A DNA stretch of 64,000 bases from Flavobacterium sp. (GCF_025352425.1 NZ_JANXTI010000031.1:1-64000); one strand, 5' to 3'. Shown: positions 35,583 to 44,144, numbered from the stretch's first letter. Notes: a model not told the origin generated them from the letters alone. Made by a program: numbers and translations.

Positions 35583-36014
35583 TTATTGGCAGGCAATTTT
35601 GTTAACCCGGTTGGCGTGTCTTCCGCCCTCAAAATTGGTGTTTAAAAAAATATCTACCATTTCAACAGCTTGTTGGATTGATGTAAATCGTGCCGGAATG
35701 CTAATAATATTGGCATCATTATGCTGACGTGCCAATCCGGCGATTTCTTTCGTCCAACACAATGCCGAGCGAATCTCTTGGTGTTTATTAACTGTCATAT
35801 TAATTCCGTTTCCCGAACCGCAAATTACAATACCAAAATCGGCTTTTCCGGTTTCTACATCTAGTGCTACAGGATGTCCAAAATCAGGATAATCTACACT
35901 GTCGAAAGTATCCGTTCCGTGATTGACTATTTCGTGTTCTCTCTCTTCTAAAAAGGCAACAATTGCTTTCTTGTAATCTGGTCCGGCGTGATCATTTCCA
36001 ATTGAGATTTTCAT
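35583..36014 (-). CDS. rpiB: ribose-5-phosphate isomerase B
   Basis: A 143-residue RpiB/LacA-type enzyme interconverting ribose-5-P and ribulose-5-P in the pentose phosphate pathway. SIGNDHAGPDYKKA, VICGSGNGI (active-site Cys loop) and RQHNDANIISIPAR are diagnostic. The upstream ATG at 36041 is rejected because the promoter box at 36039-36046 overlaps it. MKISIGNDHAG at 36014 is also the canonical N terminus. It leads directly into the cation efflux gene. The AT-rich gene-free gap lies just upstream. Confidence 0.93.
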   Translation of the reverse strand: MKISIGNDHAGPDYKKAIVAFLEEREHEIVNHGTDTFDSVDYPDFGHPVALDVETGKADFGIVICGSGNGINMTVNKHQEIRSALCWTKEIAGLARQHNDANIISIPARFTSIQQAVEMVDIFLNTNFEGGRHANRVNKIACQ

Positions 36015-36038
36015 GGTGTTGTGAATATATATAGAAGG

Positions 36039-36046
36039 CAAATTTA
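36039..36046 (-). promoter_or_regulatory. TAnnTTTG promoter box for rpiB
   Basis: The minus strand reads TAAATTTG, 24 nt before the ATG at 36014. It overlaps the alternative start at 36041 and so decides the start. Confidence 0.6.
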
Positions 36047-36741
36047 CGGAAAGTATTGATTGTATTTTTGTTTATTGTAAGTGTTTGATTTTTAAAAGAT
36101 AAAGTTTATTAAGGTAATAATTATTTTATAACTATTTGAAAATAAATAAATTAGCTGAAATTGAGGTGCTGAAATCTGCAATTGTTAATTAATTTTTTTA
36201 ATTCGTTGATAATCAGTTAACCTTAAATTAACATTAATTGTTAACAACTTCGGATAGAATTTTAGAAGTTTTTCTTGAATGTCGGGTTTAAAATTGTAAT
36301 CAAAAACCCGATTGGATAAAACAAATTTAGTTTGGATAATTTGTAGAAAAGTTATTAATACAAAATTGCATCCTTTTAAACACAAATCAACAAAAAGTTG
36401 TCTACAAAAAACAGCTTTTCTTAGTTGTCAACAACTGTTAACTAAATCTTAAAAAGTGCTTAAAATGAAGGATTTAATTTCTTAAAACTATGTTAACAAA
36501 TTAGTATAACAAAAGATAATTCTAGAATCTAATTTATATCAATAAAGTTATTGTACAAATTAACACGCTATAATAACCATCATAAATTTAAATTTAAAAA
36601 TCTTTTCTTTTTGTTATTTTTAATATGTGTTGATAACATTCTTTTTATAAATTATAAAAGTTATCTTTTCTTAAATTCTTAAAACTTATTCTGATATCTT
36701 AATACTTCTTCGTAATTTTCAGCATTAATTAGAAATTAAAA
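36047..36741. other. 695-bp AT-rich gene-free region, candidate replication origin
   Basis: No credible gene lies here. DnaA-box-like motifs are TTATCAACA (complement of 36628-36636), TTATCAACG (complement of 36204-36212) and TTGTCAACA (36425-36433). Palindromic GTTAAC occurs four times (36216, 36240, 36437, 36492). Leftward genes are mostly on the minus strand and rightward genes mostly on the plus strand, so transcription diverges from here. mnmG and two parS-type sites lie about 18-20 kb to the right. No dnaA gene is in the window. The origin assignment is inference. Confidence 0.45.
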
Positions 36742-38925
36742 ATGAGTAAAAAACCTAAAAAGTTCGGAAAGAATGAAAAAACTTTTTCCGAGAAAATATT
36801 TAAGATACTTTCAAAGAACGCAAATAAGCCCTTTAACTACAAACAAATTGCGGCTATTTTAGAATTAGATGATACCAAAAGCAGGAATGAAATAATAAAG
36901 GATTTAAAAATTCTCGCAGCTCAAAAACTAATCATCGAATCTGAACCGGGAACCTATCTTGTCAAAGCATCAAGCCAGCAATATTACGAAGGAATCGTTG
37001 ATATGACTTCGAGAAAATCAGGTTATTTTGTTTGTGATGAATTAGAAAACGATGTCTTTATTCCGTTTATAAATCTGAATCACGCTTTGGATAAAGATAA
37101 AGTGAAAGCCTACGTCTATAACCGAAGAAGTTCAAGAAAACCGGAAGCCGAAGTTATAGAAATCATCGAAAGAAATAAAACAGAATTCGTTGGTGTAGTT
37201 GATATTCAAAAGAATTTCGGATTTGTAACAACTGCCAATGCCAAAATGTATACCGATATTTTTATTCCAAAAAATAAATTAGCCGAAGCCGAACATGGTG
37301 ATGTGGTTTTGGTAAAATTGGAAGATTGGCCGGCAAAAGCTGATTCACCTTTTGGTTCCGTTATAAAAGTTCTTGGAAAGCCAGGCGAACACAATACCGA
37401 AATTCATGCCATCTTAGCCGAATATGGTTTACCATATGATTTCCCTATTGAAGTTGAAGCGTATGCCAATAAAATTGATACTTCAATTACACAAGCGGAA
37501 ATTGACAAACGTCGCGACATGCGAAAAGTATTGACATTTACAGTTGACCCAAAAGACGCAAAAGATTTTGATGATGCGTTGTCATTTCAAGTGTTGGAAA
37601 ATGGTAATTTTGAAATTGGTGTCCACATTGCTGATGTTTCCCATTATTTAAAGGAAGGAACGATACTTGACGATGAAGCTTATAACAGAGCGACTTCTGT
37701 CTATTTGGTTGATCGCGTTGTACCGATGCTTCCCGAAGTGTTGTCAAATTTTGCCTGCTCGCTTCGTCCACATGAAGAAAAGTATACATTTTCAGCTATA
37801 TTTCAGCTGAATGCAAAGGCGGAAGTTTTAGATTCCTGGTTCGGAAGAACCATAATTTATTCAGACCAGCGTTTTGCTTATGAAGAAGCGCAGCATATTA
37901 TTGAAACTAAAAGCGATGTTATTCCGGCTGAGATTTCGTTAACAGGAAAAGAATATAAGGTTCCCGCGGAGATAGTAGCTGCGACTTTAAAGCAGGATGA
38001 ATTGGCTAAGATTCTGAGAAGAAAAAGAATGGCTGATGGTGCTATATCTTTTGATAAGGTAGAGGTAAAATTCAATCTGAATGAAGAATCAGAACCTGTT
38101 GGTGTTTTCTTTAAAGTTTCTAAAGATGCTAATCACCTGATTGAAGAATTCATGTTGTTAGCCAACAGAAAAGTGGCGGAATTTATAGGAAAACAAAAGA
38201 AAACTTTTATCTATCGAATACATGACGAACCAAACCAGGATAAATTAATTAATCTGCAAACAGTGATTTCTAAATTTGGTTACGCTATAAATATGAAGTC
38301 AAAAAAGGAGATTTCACAATCATTGAATAAATTATTGAATGACGTCAACGGAAAAAAAGAACAGAATTTAGTTGACACACTGACAATCAGAAGTATGAGT
38401 AAAGCCAAATATTCTACCGAAAATATTGGACATTACGGATTAGCTTTTGATTATTACAGTCATTTTACTTCGCCAATTCGCCGTTATCCGGATGTTATGG
38501 CTCACCGATTATTGCAATATTACCTCGACGGAGGAAAGTCAGTCGATGCTGATGTTTACGAAGACAAGTGTGAACACTCCAGTAATATGGAAGGTTTAGC
38601 AGCACAAGCAGAAAGAGATTCAGTAAAATACATGCAGGTAAAATACATGCAGGATCACAAAGACCAAGAGTTTCTTGGAGTAATTTCAGGAGTTACGGAA
38701 TGGGGAATTTATGTTGAAATTATCGAAAATAAATGCGAAGGAATGGTTCGTATTCGGGAAATAAAAGAAGATTATTATACGTTTGATGAAAAGCAATATG
38801 CCTTGGTTGGTCAGGCAACACAAAGTATTTTGCAGCTTGGTGATGAAGTGTTTGTAAAAGTAAAAACCGCTGATTTAGTTAAGAAACAATTGGATTTTAA
38901 TTTTATAAGAAGAAATCAGAATTAG
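36742..38925 (+). CDS. rnr: ribonuclease R
   Basis: A 727-residue 3'-5' exoribonuclease of the RNase II/R family. It has an N-terminal winged-helix-like segment (about 15-75), cold-shock domains, the RNB catalytic domain (about 250-575, with DPKDAKDFDDALSF supplying the metal-binding aspartates and HYGLAFDYYSHFTSPIRRYP near its end), and an S1 domain (about 640-720). It degrades structured RNA and helps rRNA quality control. The lysine-rich tail seen in E. coli RNase R is short here. It is preceded by the 695-bp AT-rich region. Confidence 0.95.
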   Translation: MSKKPKKFGKNEKTFSEKIFKILSKNANKPFNYKQIAAILELDDTKSRNEIIKDLKILAAQKLIIESEPGTYLVKASSQQYYEGIVDMTSRKSGYFVCDELENDVFIPFINLNHALDKDKVKAYVYNRRSSRKPEAEVIEIIERNKTEFVGVVDIQKNFGFVTTANAKMYTDIFIPKNKLAEAEHGDVVLVKLEDWPAKADSPFGSVIKVLGKPGEHNTEIHAILAEYGLPYDFPIEVEAYANKIDTSITQAEIDKRRDMRKVLTFTVDPKDAKDFDDALSFQVLENGNFEIGVHIADVSHYLKEGTILDDEAYNRATSVYLVDRVVPMLPEVLSNFACSLRPHEEKYTFSAIFQLNAKAEVLDSWFGRTIIYSDQRFAYEEAQHIIETKSDVIPAEISLTGKEYKVPAEIVAATLKQDELAKILRRKRMADGAISFDKVEVKFNLNEESEPVGVFFKVSKDANHLIEEFMLLANRKVAEFIGKQKKTFIYRIHDEPNQDKLINLQTVISKFGYAINMKSKKEISQSLNKLLNDVNGKKEQNLVDTLTIRSMSKAKYSTENIGHYGLAFDYYSHFTSPIRRYPDVMAHRLLQYYLDGGKSVDADVYEDKCEHSSNMEGLAAQAERDSVKYMQVKYMQDHKDQEFLGVISGVTEWGIYVEIIENKCEGMVRIREIKEDYYTFDEKQYALVGQATQSILQLGDEVFVKVKTADLVKKQLDFNFIRRNQN

Positions 38926-38945
38926 TATTCAGTAAACAAAAATTT

Positions 38946-39611
38946 ATGAGAAAAGCAGCTTTTAGTTTATTGGTTTTTAATTCGATGGCTTTTGGGCAGA
39001 TTGAAAAAAAAGTAGGCGATTTTAACAAAGTAACTTCGTTTGATAGAATTGATGTAATGTTAATTCCTGGTAATGAAAACATTGTGCAGCTGGAAGGTAA
39101 AGAAGCAGAAGAAGTTGAATTAATCAATAAAAATGGGGAATTAAAAATCAGGATGCCATTGACTAAGTTATTGAATGGAGAGAATATTTCTGTAACTGTT
39201 TTTTATAAAAAACTTACTGCGGTAGAGGCTAACGAAGGTTCCAGAATTGCTAGTGGCGATAAAATTAGTTCGGTTGTCTTTGACGTTAGTGCAAAAGAAG
39301 GTTCTGAAATAAAATTGATTTTAGATGTTGAAAAATTGAATGTGAGAACAGCAAACGGATCAAAGGTTTTACTAGAAGGAAACGCTGATATTCAAGATGT
39401 TTTAGTTAATTCGGGTGGCATTTACGAAGCGGAAGGATTAGAGTCACAAATAACTACTGTTTCTTGCAACGCTGGGGGTGAAGCAGCAATTTTTGCGACA
39501 AATATTGTTGACGCTAAAGTAAGGGCAGGTGGAAATATTGTAATTCACGGGCATCCGAAGCAAATTAATCAAAAAGTAATCGCAGGCGGGACCATTAAGG
39601 AAGCCAAATAG
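38946..39611 (+). CDS. secreted DUF2807 (head GIN domain) protein
   Basis: A 221-residue exported protein. MRKAAFSLLVFNSMAFGQ is the signal peptide. VTSFDRIDVMLIPGNENIVQ and the following pattern of short beta strands rich in Gly, Asn and Ser match the putative auto-transporter adhesin head GIN domain (DUF2807). This fold is a right-handed beta-helix-like stack. Function is not established. The gene is 20 bp after rnr on the same strand and may be read with it. Confidence 0.82.
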   Translation: MRKAAFSLLVFNSMAFGQIEKKVGDFNKVTSFDRIDVMLIPGNENIVQLEGKEAEEVELINKNGELKIRMPLTKLLNGENISVTVFYKKLTAVEANEGSRIASGDKISSVVFDVSAKEGSEIKLILDVEKLNVRTANGSKVLLEGNADIQDVLVNSGGIYEAEGLESQITTVSCNAGGEAAIFATNIVDAKVRAGGNIVIHGHPKQINQKVIAGGTIKEAK

Positions 39612-39665
39612 ATTTATTCTAGATTGTAAATTTTAAATTCTAAATTGCTGAGTCAAATTTTAAAA

Positions 39666-40361
39666 ATGATATTACTTCAGGATATTTTATCTGCCATTCC
39701 GCTTGGTTTCTTTCTAAGTTTTATGATTGGGCCGGTTTTCTTTGTATTGCTTGAAACCAGTGTTGTTAAAGGATTTAGAGCAGCAATTGTTTTTGATTTA
39801 GGAGTTGTTTTGGCAGACATTGTGTTTATTACCATTGCTTTTTTTAGTAGTTACCGATTAATTCAGAGCATCAAGGATGACCCGGCTTTGTTCATTTTTG
39901 GAGGCTTGGTAATGCTTACTTATGGGATTATTTCTTTTGTAAATAACAGAAAGGAAGCCAAAAAAAGCAAGCTTGATGAAATCGACCCAAATGAATTGGC
40001 TAAAACCAATTATTTATCACTATTCATTAAAGGTTTTTTCCTCAATTTTATCAATATTGGCGTACTGGGTTTTTGGTTGGCAATTTTAATAACCATTGGG
40101 CCCCAGCTTGAGTTGAAAACCCCACGGATGTTAACTTTCTTCTCTACTTTAATTGTCACTTACTTTATAACCGATATTTTCAAAATACTGTTAGCGAAGC
40201 AATTAAGAAGCAAGTTGAACCCAAAAAACATCCTTTTAATTAAGAAGCTAATCAGTATTGTTTTGATTCTTTCGGGCGTATTTCTTTTAACTCAGGGTTG
40301 GTTTCCAAAAGAGCAAAAAATGGTCAATAAAGCGTTTGAGAAGCTGGAGCATAAGAAATAA
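39666..40361 (+). CDS. LysE/RhtB-family transporter
   Basis: A 231-residue, six-helix inner-membrane exporter. The N-terminal LSAIPLGFFLSFMIGPVFFV contains the conserved G-P motif of LysE-type amino acid exporters, and GVVLADIVFI is the second helix signature. The middle loop carries charged KEAKKSKLDEIDPNE. The ATG at 39666 is preferred to an in-frame TTG at 39645 because MILLQDILSA fits the family start. The substrate, probably an amino acid or similar small molecule, is unknown. Confidence 0.85.
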   Translation: MILLQDILSAIPLGFFLSFMIGPVFFVLLETSVVKGFRAAIVFDLGVVLADIVFITIAFFSSYRLIQSIKDDPALFIFGGLVMLTYGIISFVNNRKEAKKSKLDEIDPNELAKTNYLSLFIKGFFLNFINIGVLGFWLAILITIGPQLELKTPRMLTFFSTLIVTYFITDIFKILLAKQLRSKLNPKNILLIKKLISIVLILSGVFLLTQGWFPKEQKMVNKAFEKLEHKK

Positions 40362-40405
40362 AAAAGAGCTATTATTTCTCGTAACTCTTTTGAAACATTT
40401 ATCCC

Positions 40406-40459
40406 TACTCGAACATAACTTTAATTAATTTTCCTTAAAATTTATAAATAAAAAACCTC
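40406..40459. repeat. degenerate tandem copy A of the tRNA-Cys 3' flank
   Basis: This stretch (TCGAACATAACTTTAATTAA and then AAAAAACCTC) is about 80 percent identical by eye to copy B at 40515-40567. Both begin with the end of a T-arm-like sequence (TCGAAC) and end in a terminator-like AAAACCTC. Confidence 0.65.
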
Positions 40460-40510
40460 CAAGTTTGTTTTGCCAGTTCGCAGCGCTTGTGTATTTGAAG
40501 GTTTTATTGT

Positions 40511-40567
40511 CCGGATTCGAACATAGCTTTAATTAATTTGTTCTAAAAATTTACAATAAAAAAACCT
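40511..40567. repeat. copy B of the tRNA-Cys 3' flank with a T-arm remnant
   Basis: It begins CCGGATTCGAAC, identical to the T-arm of the intact tRNA-Cys (40602-40613), then follows the copy A flank. It looks like the 3' end of a lost tRNA gene. Confidence 0.65.
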
Positions 40568-40584
40568 CTCGTAAAGAGAGGTTT
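40558..40584 (-). terminator. intrinsic terminator of tRNA-Cys
   Basis: AAACCTCTC (40562-40570) pairs with GAGAGGTTT (40576-40584) around GTAAA. On the minus strand a T-tract follows. Confidence 0.8.
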
Positions 40585-40592
40585 AAATTCCG

Positions 40593-40663
40593 AGGCATCG
40601 TCCGGATTCGAACCGGAGTAAACGGTTTTGCAGACCGGTGCCTAGCCGCTCGGCCACGATGCC
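40593..40663 (-). tRNA. tRNA-Cys (GCA)
   Basis: The minus strand folds as a 71-nt tRNA. The acceptor stem is GGCATCG with CGATGCC, the D-arm is GCCGAGCGGCTAGGC, and the anticodon loop CTGCAAA has GCA (40629-40631). The T-arm is CCGGTTCGAATCCGG and the discriminator base is U, as expected for tRNA-Cys. CCA is not encoded. Confidence 0.95.
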
Positions 40664-40741
40664 GTTGGTGGGCAAATATACTAAAAAAGTTAAAAGGCAA
40701 ATGGCAAAAGTCAAAAAGTTTTCTTTTCGTAATTCGTAATT

Positions 40742-41101
40742 TTAACTTCTGTATTCTTCCATCTCAATCGTTACAGCTTCAACATCACCTCCAATTGGTG
40801 GATTGAGTTTAGAAACCGCTAATAAAATCCTTGAAACCGAAGGAATCTCGCTAAAAATTCGTGATATAATTCGGTGAGCAACACGTTCTAATAATTTGGA
40901 TCGAATCGCCATTTCTTCCACCACTATTTTATTTAAAAGTACATAATCAACTGTATCATTGAGTTCATCAGATACAGAGGACTTTCTTAAATCGGCTTTT
41001 ATTTCCAAATCCACGCGATAATCCGAACCAATCCGTGCTTCCTCTTCCAAACAGCCATGAAAGGAAAATGTTCTTATATTTTGAAGTTTAATTGTTCCCA
41101 T
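40742..41101 (-). CDS. folB: dihydroneopterin aldolase
   Basis: A 119-residue enzyme of folate synthesis that splits dihydroneopterin into 6-hydroxymethyl-dihydropterin and glycolaldehyde. IRTFSFHGCLEEEARIGSDY is the substrate-binding N terminus, and LNDTVDYVLLNKIVVEEM and the C-terminal KLNPPIGGDVEAVTIEMEE fit the family. Length is normal. It is divergent from glnS and downstream of the tRNA-Cys promoter region on the opposite side, with no other folate gene nearby. Confidence 0.92.
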   Translation of the reverse strand: MGTIKLQNIRTFSFHGCLEEEARIGSDYRVDLEIKADLRKSSVSDELNDTVDYVLLNKIVVEEMAIRSKLLERVAHRIISRIFSEIPSVSRILLAVSKLNPPIGGDVEAVTIEMEEYRS

Positions 41102-41193
41102 TTATTTAGTGTTCATTGTTCGGTAATTAGTGTTCAGTCTTTATGGTTTTAATAATAGCGCATCTGTTGTCTATTATCTATCATCTAAATTTT

Positions 41194-41201
41194 TATCTTT
41201 G
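41194..41201 (+). promoter_or_regulatory. TAnnTTTG promoter box for glnS
   Basis: TATCTTTG lies 17 nt before the glnS ATG. Confidence 0.6.
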
Positions 41202-41218
41202 CTAAAATTACAAAAATA

Positions 41219-42904
41219 ATGGCTACAGAAGAGAAGTCGCTTAATTTCATTGAACAAATAATAGAAGAAGATTTGAAAAAAGGTTTGTCTGCTGACAAAT
41301 TACGTTTTCGTTTTCCACCTGAACCTAACGGGTATTTGCATGTTGGTCATGCCAGCGCTATTTGTTTAAACTTCGGCTTAGGACTTGATTACCAGTCACC
41401 GGTGAATTTGCGTTTTGATGATACAAATCCGGCAAAGGAAGAGCAGGAATATGTTGACGCTATCAAAAAAGATATTGAATGGCTGGGTTACGAATGGAGT
41501 AATGAATGTTACGCTTCTGATTATTTTCAGCAATTATATAACTGGGCAGTTGAATTTATCAAGAAAGGAAAAGCCTATGTTGATAGTCAGTCTTCAGAAG
41601 CCATGGCAATCCAAAAGGGAACGCCAACAAGCCCTGGGACGGACTCGCCTTATAGAAATCGTTCCGTTGACGAGAATTTAGATTTGTTTACCCGAATGAA
41701 AAATGGCGAATTTCCAAACGGAACACATATTCTTCGTGCGAAAATAAGCATGGGCGCCAACAACATGTTGATGCGTGACCCAATTATGTACCGAATACTT
41801 CACGCACATCATCACAGAACAGGAAATGATTGGTGCATTTATCCAATGTATGACTGGGCTCATGGCGAAAGCGATTATCTGGAGCAGATTTCACACTCGT
41901 TTTGTACGCTTGAATTTTTGCCACACCGAGAATTATACGATTGGTTTTTAGATCAGGTTTATGATGAGAATAAAGTGCGTCCAAAGCAAAGAGAATTTGC
42001 ACGTAGAAACTTGTCACATACGGTAGTTTCGAAAAGAAAGCTGTTGCAATTGGTCGAAGAAAAACATGTTACATCTTGGGATGACCCAAGGATGAGTACC
42101 ATTTCCGGAATGCGTCGTCGCGGTTATCCCCCGATGGCAATACGGAATTTTGCCAATACTATTGGAATTGCAAAACGCACAAACTTAATCGATGTTTCGC
42201 TTTTGGAATTTTGTGTTCGCGAAGTTTTGAATAAAGCGGCTCCAAGAGTTATGGCAGTTTTGAATCCCGTGAAGTTGGTTATTACCAATTATCCCGAAGG
42301 AAAAGAAGAAATTCTTGATGCCGAAAACAGTCAGGAAGATGAAAGCTTAGGCTTCAGAAAAGTTCCTTTTTCAAGAGAATTGTACATTGAAAGAGAGGAT
42401 TTTCAGGAAGAAGCTAATAAGAAATTTTTCCGCTTGACATTAGGAACTGAAGTTCGTTTGAAAAATGCGTACATCATTAAAGGTGAATCTGTAGTAAATG
42501 ACGCTGCAGGAAACATAATAGAAATTCATTGTACTTATGATGAAGATTCCCGAAGCGGAAGCGGAACAGAAGCTTCTCAACGAAAGGTAAAAGGAACCAT
42601 TCATTGGGTATCTATTAATCACGCCATTAAAGCAGAAGTCCGTATTTACGACAGACTTTTTACTCATGAAAATCCGGATGGAGACAAAGAAGTGGATTTT
42701 AAAGAGTATATCAATCCAAACTCACTGGAAGTAATTACAGGGTATTTGGAACCAAGTCTGGCGACATCTATAAACGGAGCGCGATTCCAATTCCAACGGT
42801 TAGGATATTTTTGTGTTGATAAGGATTCTTCTTCTGAAAAATTGGTTTTTAACAAAACGGTTGGTCTAAGAGATACTTGGGCAAAAGTGGAAAGTAAAGA
42901 CTAA
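41219..42904 (+). CDS. glnS: glutamine-tRNA ligase
   Basis: A 561-residue class I synthetase charging tRNA-Gln. FPPEPNGYLHVGHASAICLN holds the HIGH-type motif and HTVVSKRKL the KMSKS-type loop. The C-terminal beta-barrel anticodon domains are complete. With gltX also in this window, the organism should use direct glutaminylation, as known for many Bacteroidota. It has its own promoter box and ends in a hairpin terminator at 42928-42956. Confidence 0.96.
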   Translation: MATEEKSLNFIEQIIEEDLKKGLSADKLRFRFPPEPNGYLHVGHASAICLNFGLGLDYQSPVNLRFDDTNPAKEEQEYVDAIKKDIEWLGYEWSNECYASDYFQQLYNWAVEFIKKGKAYVDSQSSEAMAIQKGTPTSPGTDSPYRNRSVDENLDLFTRMKNGEFPNGTHILRAKISMGANNMLMRDPIMYRILHAHHHRTGNDWCIYPMYDWAHGESDYLEQISHSFCTLEFLPHRELYDWFLDQVYDENKVRPKQREFARRNLSHTVVSKRKLLQLVEEKHVTSWDDPRMSTISGMRRRGYPPMAIRNFANTIGIAKRTNLIDVSLLEFCVREVLNKAAPRVMAVLNPVKLVITNYPEGKEEILDAENSQEDESLGFRKVPFSRELYIEREDFQEEANKKFFRLTLGTEVRLKNAYIIKGESVVNDAAGNIIEIHCTYDEDSRSGSGTEASQRKVKGTIHWVSINHAIKAEVRIYDRLFTHENPDGDKEVDFKEYINPNSLEVITGYLEPSLATSINGARFQFQRLGYFCVDKDSSSEKLVFNKTVGLRDTWAKVESKD

Positions 42905-42927
42905 TTTAAAATAGATTTTACAAATCA

Positions 42928-42956
42928 AAGCTCACTTTTTTTAGTGGGCTTTTTTA
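42928..42956 (+). terminator. intrinsic terminator of glnS
   Basis: GCTCACT (42930-42936) pairs with AGTGGGC (42943-42949, one G-U), followed by TTTTTT. Confidence 0.75.
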
Positions 42957-42981
42957 TTATTTATAAATCTTATAAGAATTT

Positions 42982-43042
42982 AAAAACGCATAAATTTTAG
43001 TAATTAAAATCAGCCTTCATAAATTGATTTTAAGGCGTTTTT
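42982..43042. repeat. nested hairpin upstream of the YtxH operon
   Basis: The outer arms AAAAACGC (42982-42989) and GCGTTTTT (43035-43042) enclose an inner 9-bp stem, TTAAAATCA (43004-43012) with TGATTTTAA (43025-43033). It lies 138 bp before the YtxH start and may be a regulatory leader or a second terminator. Confidence 0.5.
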
Positions 43043-43179
43043 AAAAAATGAATAAGCCAATACATCATTTCATTCTTAAACTTAGCATCTCGCTCCTAAT
43101 TAAGTTTCGATTGTTTAACAACGTTTTAGTACGCCGTATCTCTAAAATTCGTAAATTCCCTAAAATTAAATTTAAAATC

Positions 43180-43509
43180 ATGTCTGGTAATAATAGAAAA
43201 AGTACGCTTGCACTTTTAATAGGTGCAGCAATCGGAGTCGGAATCGGAATTTTATTTGCACCGGATAAAGGTTCGAAAACGAGAGGAAAAGTAAAAAACA
43301 GAATTGACGATTTGAAAGATCAGGCAAAATCTAAATTGGACTTTCTAGATGATGAAACAAAAGAAAAAATCTCGAATGCTAAGGATGATTTAAAAGTAAA
43401 AGTGGAAAGCTTTCTTTCGGACACAAGTTACAAAGCCGAAGAAGCTATTAACTTTTTGGAAGAGAAATTAGCTGAACTTAAAAAGCAAAACTCCAAACTT
43501 CAAAAATAA
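43180..43509 (+). CDS. YtxH domain-containing protein
   Basis: A 109-residue protein. TLALLIGAAIGVGIGILFAP is the glycine-zipper-like transmembrane helix of YtxH proteins, followed by DKGSKTRGKVKN and a long lysine/glutamate-rich helix (coiled coil). YtxH is a general-stress protein family in Bacillus, but molecular function is unclear. The in-frame ATG at 43048 would add a basic, low-complexity 44 residues without family support, so 43180 is chosen. The stop codon shares one base with the next start (TAATG). Confidence 0.85.
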   Translation: MSGNNRKSTLALLIGAAIGVGIGILFAPDKGSKTRGKVKNRIDDLKDQAKSKLDFLDDETKEKISNAKDDLKVKVESFLSDTSYKAEEAINFLEEKLAELKKQNSKLQK

Positions 43510-43859
43510 TGTTGGAAGAATTAAAAGAAAACGTAGAAGACATTCAGGAAAACGCCAAAGCCTACATTGAAAGCAATATTTCATACTATAAACTTTGGGG
43601 TTTTAAAGTAGCGATGAAGTCAACGACTTTAATTTTTAAATTTCTACTGATTGCAATTTGTTTAGTGATTTTCCTGTTGTTTATTTCTGTTGCCGGAGCA
43701 TTGGTAATAGGGAAAGCTTTAGATAATTACGTTTTAGGATTTCTGGCTGTAGCCGGAATTTATCTGGTTGCCGCATTTCTTTTATTTTTGGTAAAAGATA
43801 AAATTGTCGAAGGACCAATCTTGGAGAAATTCTCAGAAATATTTTTTAACGAAGACTAA
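43509..43859 (+). CDS. holin-superfamily-like small membrane protein
   Basis: A 116-residue protein with a cytoplasmic amphipathic N terminus (ENVEDIQENAKAYIE) and two transmembrane helices (about 40-68 and 74-97). This layout matches what is annotated as the phage holin family (PF07332-like), widespread in bacterial chromosomes next to YtxH genes. It is not evidence of a prophage. It follows YtxH by a one-base overlap and precedes a small hypothetical gene by 2 bp, so the three genes form one operon. Confidence 0.8.
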   Translation: MLEELKENVEDIQENAKAYIESNISYYKLWGFKVAMKSTTLIFKFLLIAICLVIFLLFISVAGALVIGKALDNYVLGFLAVAGIYLVAAFLLFLVKDKIVEGPILEKFSEIFFNED

Positions 43860-43861
43860 CT

Positions 43862-44116
43862 ATGGAAACGAAAAAATATTCATCCTACGCCGAAATAGAT
43901 CACGATATAAAAGCTTTGAAAGCTGAAAGAGATTTTCATTATCAAAAAATAGTGCAGAGTATTGATAAAACGAAGCAGAGCATCATTCCTTCAAAGTCGG
44001 TTTCTTTAGTCGGAGAAATTTATAAAAAAGCAACTGGTGGAATAATTGGAACCGTCTTAAAGATAGCAGTTCCTTACGCCGTTAATTGGTTTATAAACAG
44101 AAAAAGAGGCAATTAA
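43862..44116 (+). CDS. small conserved protein of the YtxH-holin operon
   Basis: An 84-residue protein with a charged N-terminal helix (SYAEIDHDIKALKAERDFHY) and a C-terminal hydrophobic helix (IGTVLKIAVPYAVNWFI) ending in basic NRKRGN. It may belong to a small flavobacterial DUF family (possibly DUF6327), which I cannot confirm. Its stop codon (44114-44116) lies in the loop of the terminator hairpin. Co-transcription with YtxH and the holin-like gene suggests a joint envelope-stress role, by context only. Confidence 0.72.
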   Translation: METKKYSSYAEIDHDIKALKAERDFHYQKIVQSIDKTKQSIIPSKSVSLVGEIYKKATGGIIGTVLKIAVPYAVNWFINRKRGN

Positions 44117-44126
44117 GCCTCTTTTT
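44101..44126. terminator. bidirectional terminator with the stop codon in its loop
   Basis: AAAAAGAGGC (44101-44110) pairs with GCCTCTTTTT (44117-44126), loop AATTAA. It serves the plus-strand operon and probably also the convergent SPFH gene ending at 44145. Confidence 0.8.
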
Positions 44127-44144
44127 AATTAAATACAAATAAGA

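Noticed and set aside
36185-36385. Minus-strand 66-codon frame in the AT-rich gap
   Set aside because: No promoter, no recognisable sequence, and the region looks noncoding with DnaA-box-like and GTTAAC motifs.
43509-43859. Holin gene as evidence of a prophage
   Set aside because: The family is widespread on chromosomes next to YtxH, and no other phage genes are present.
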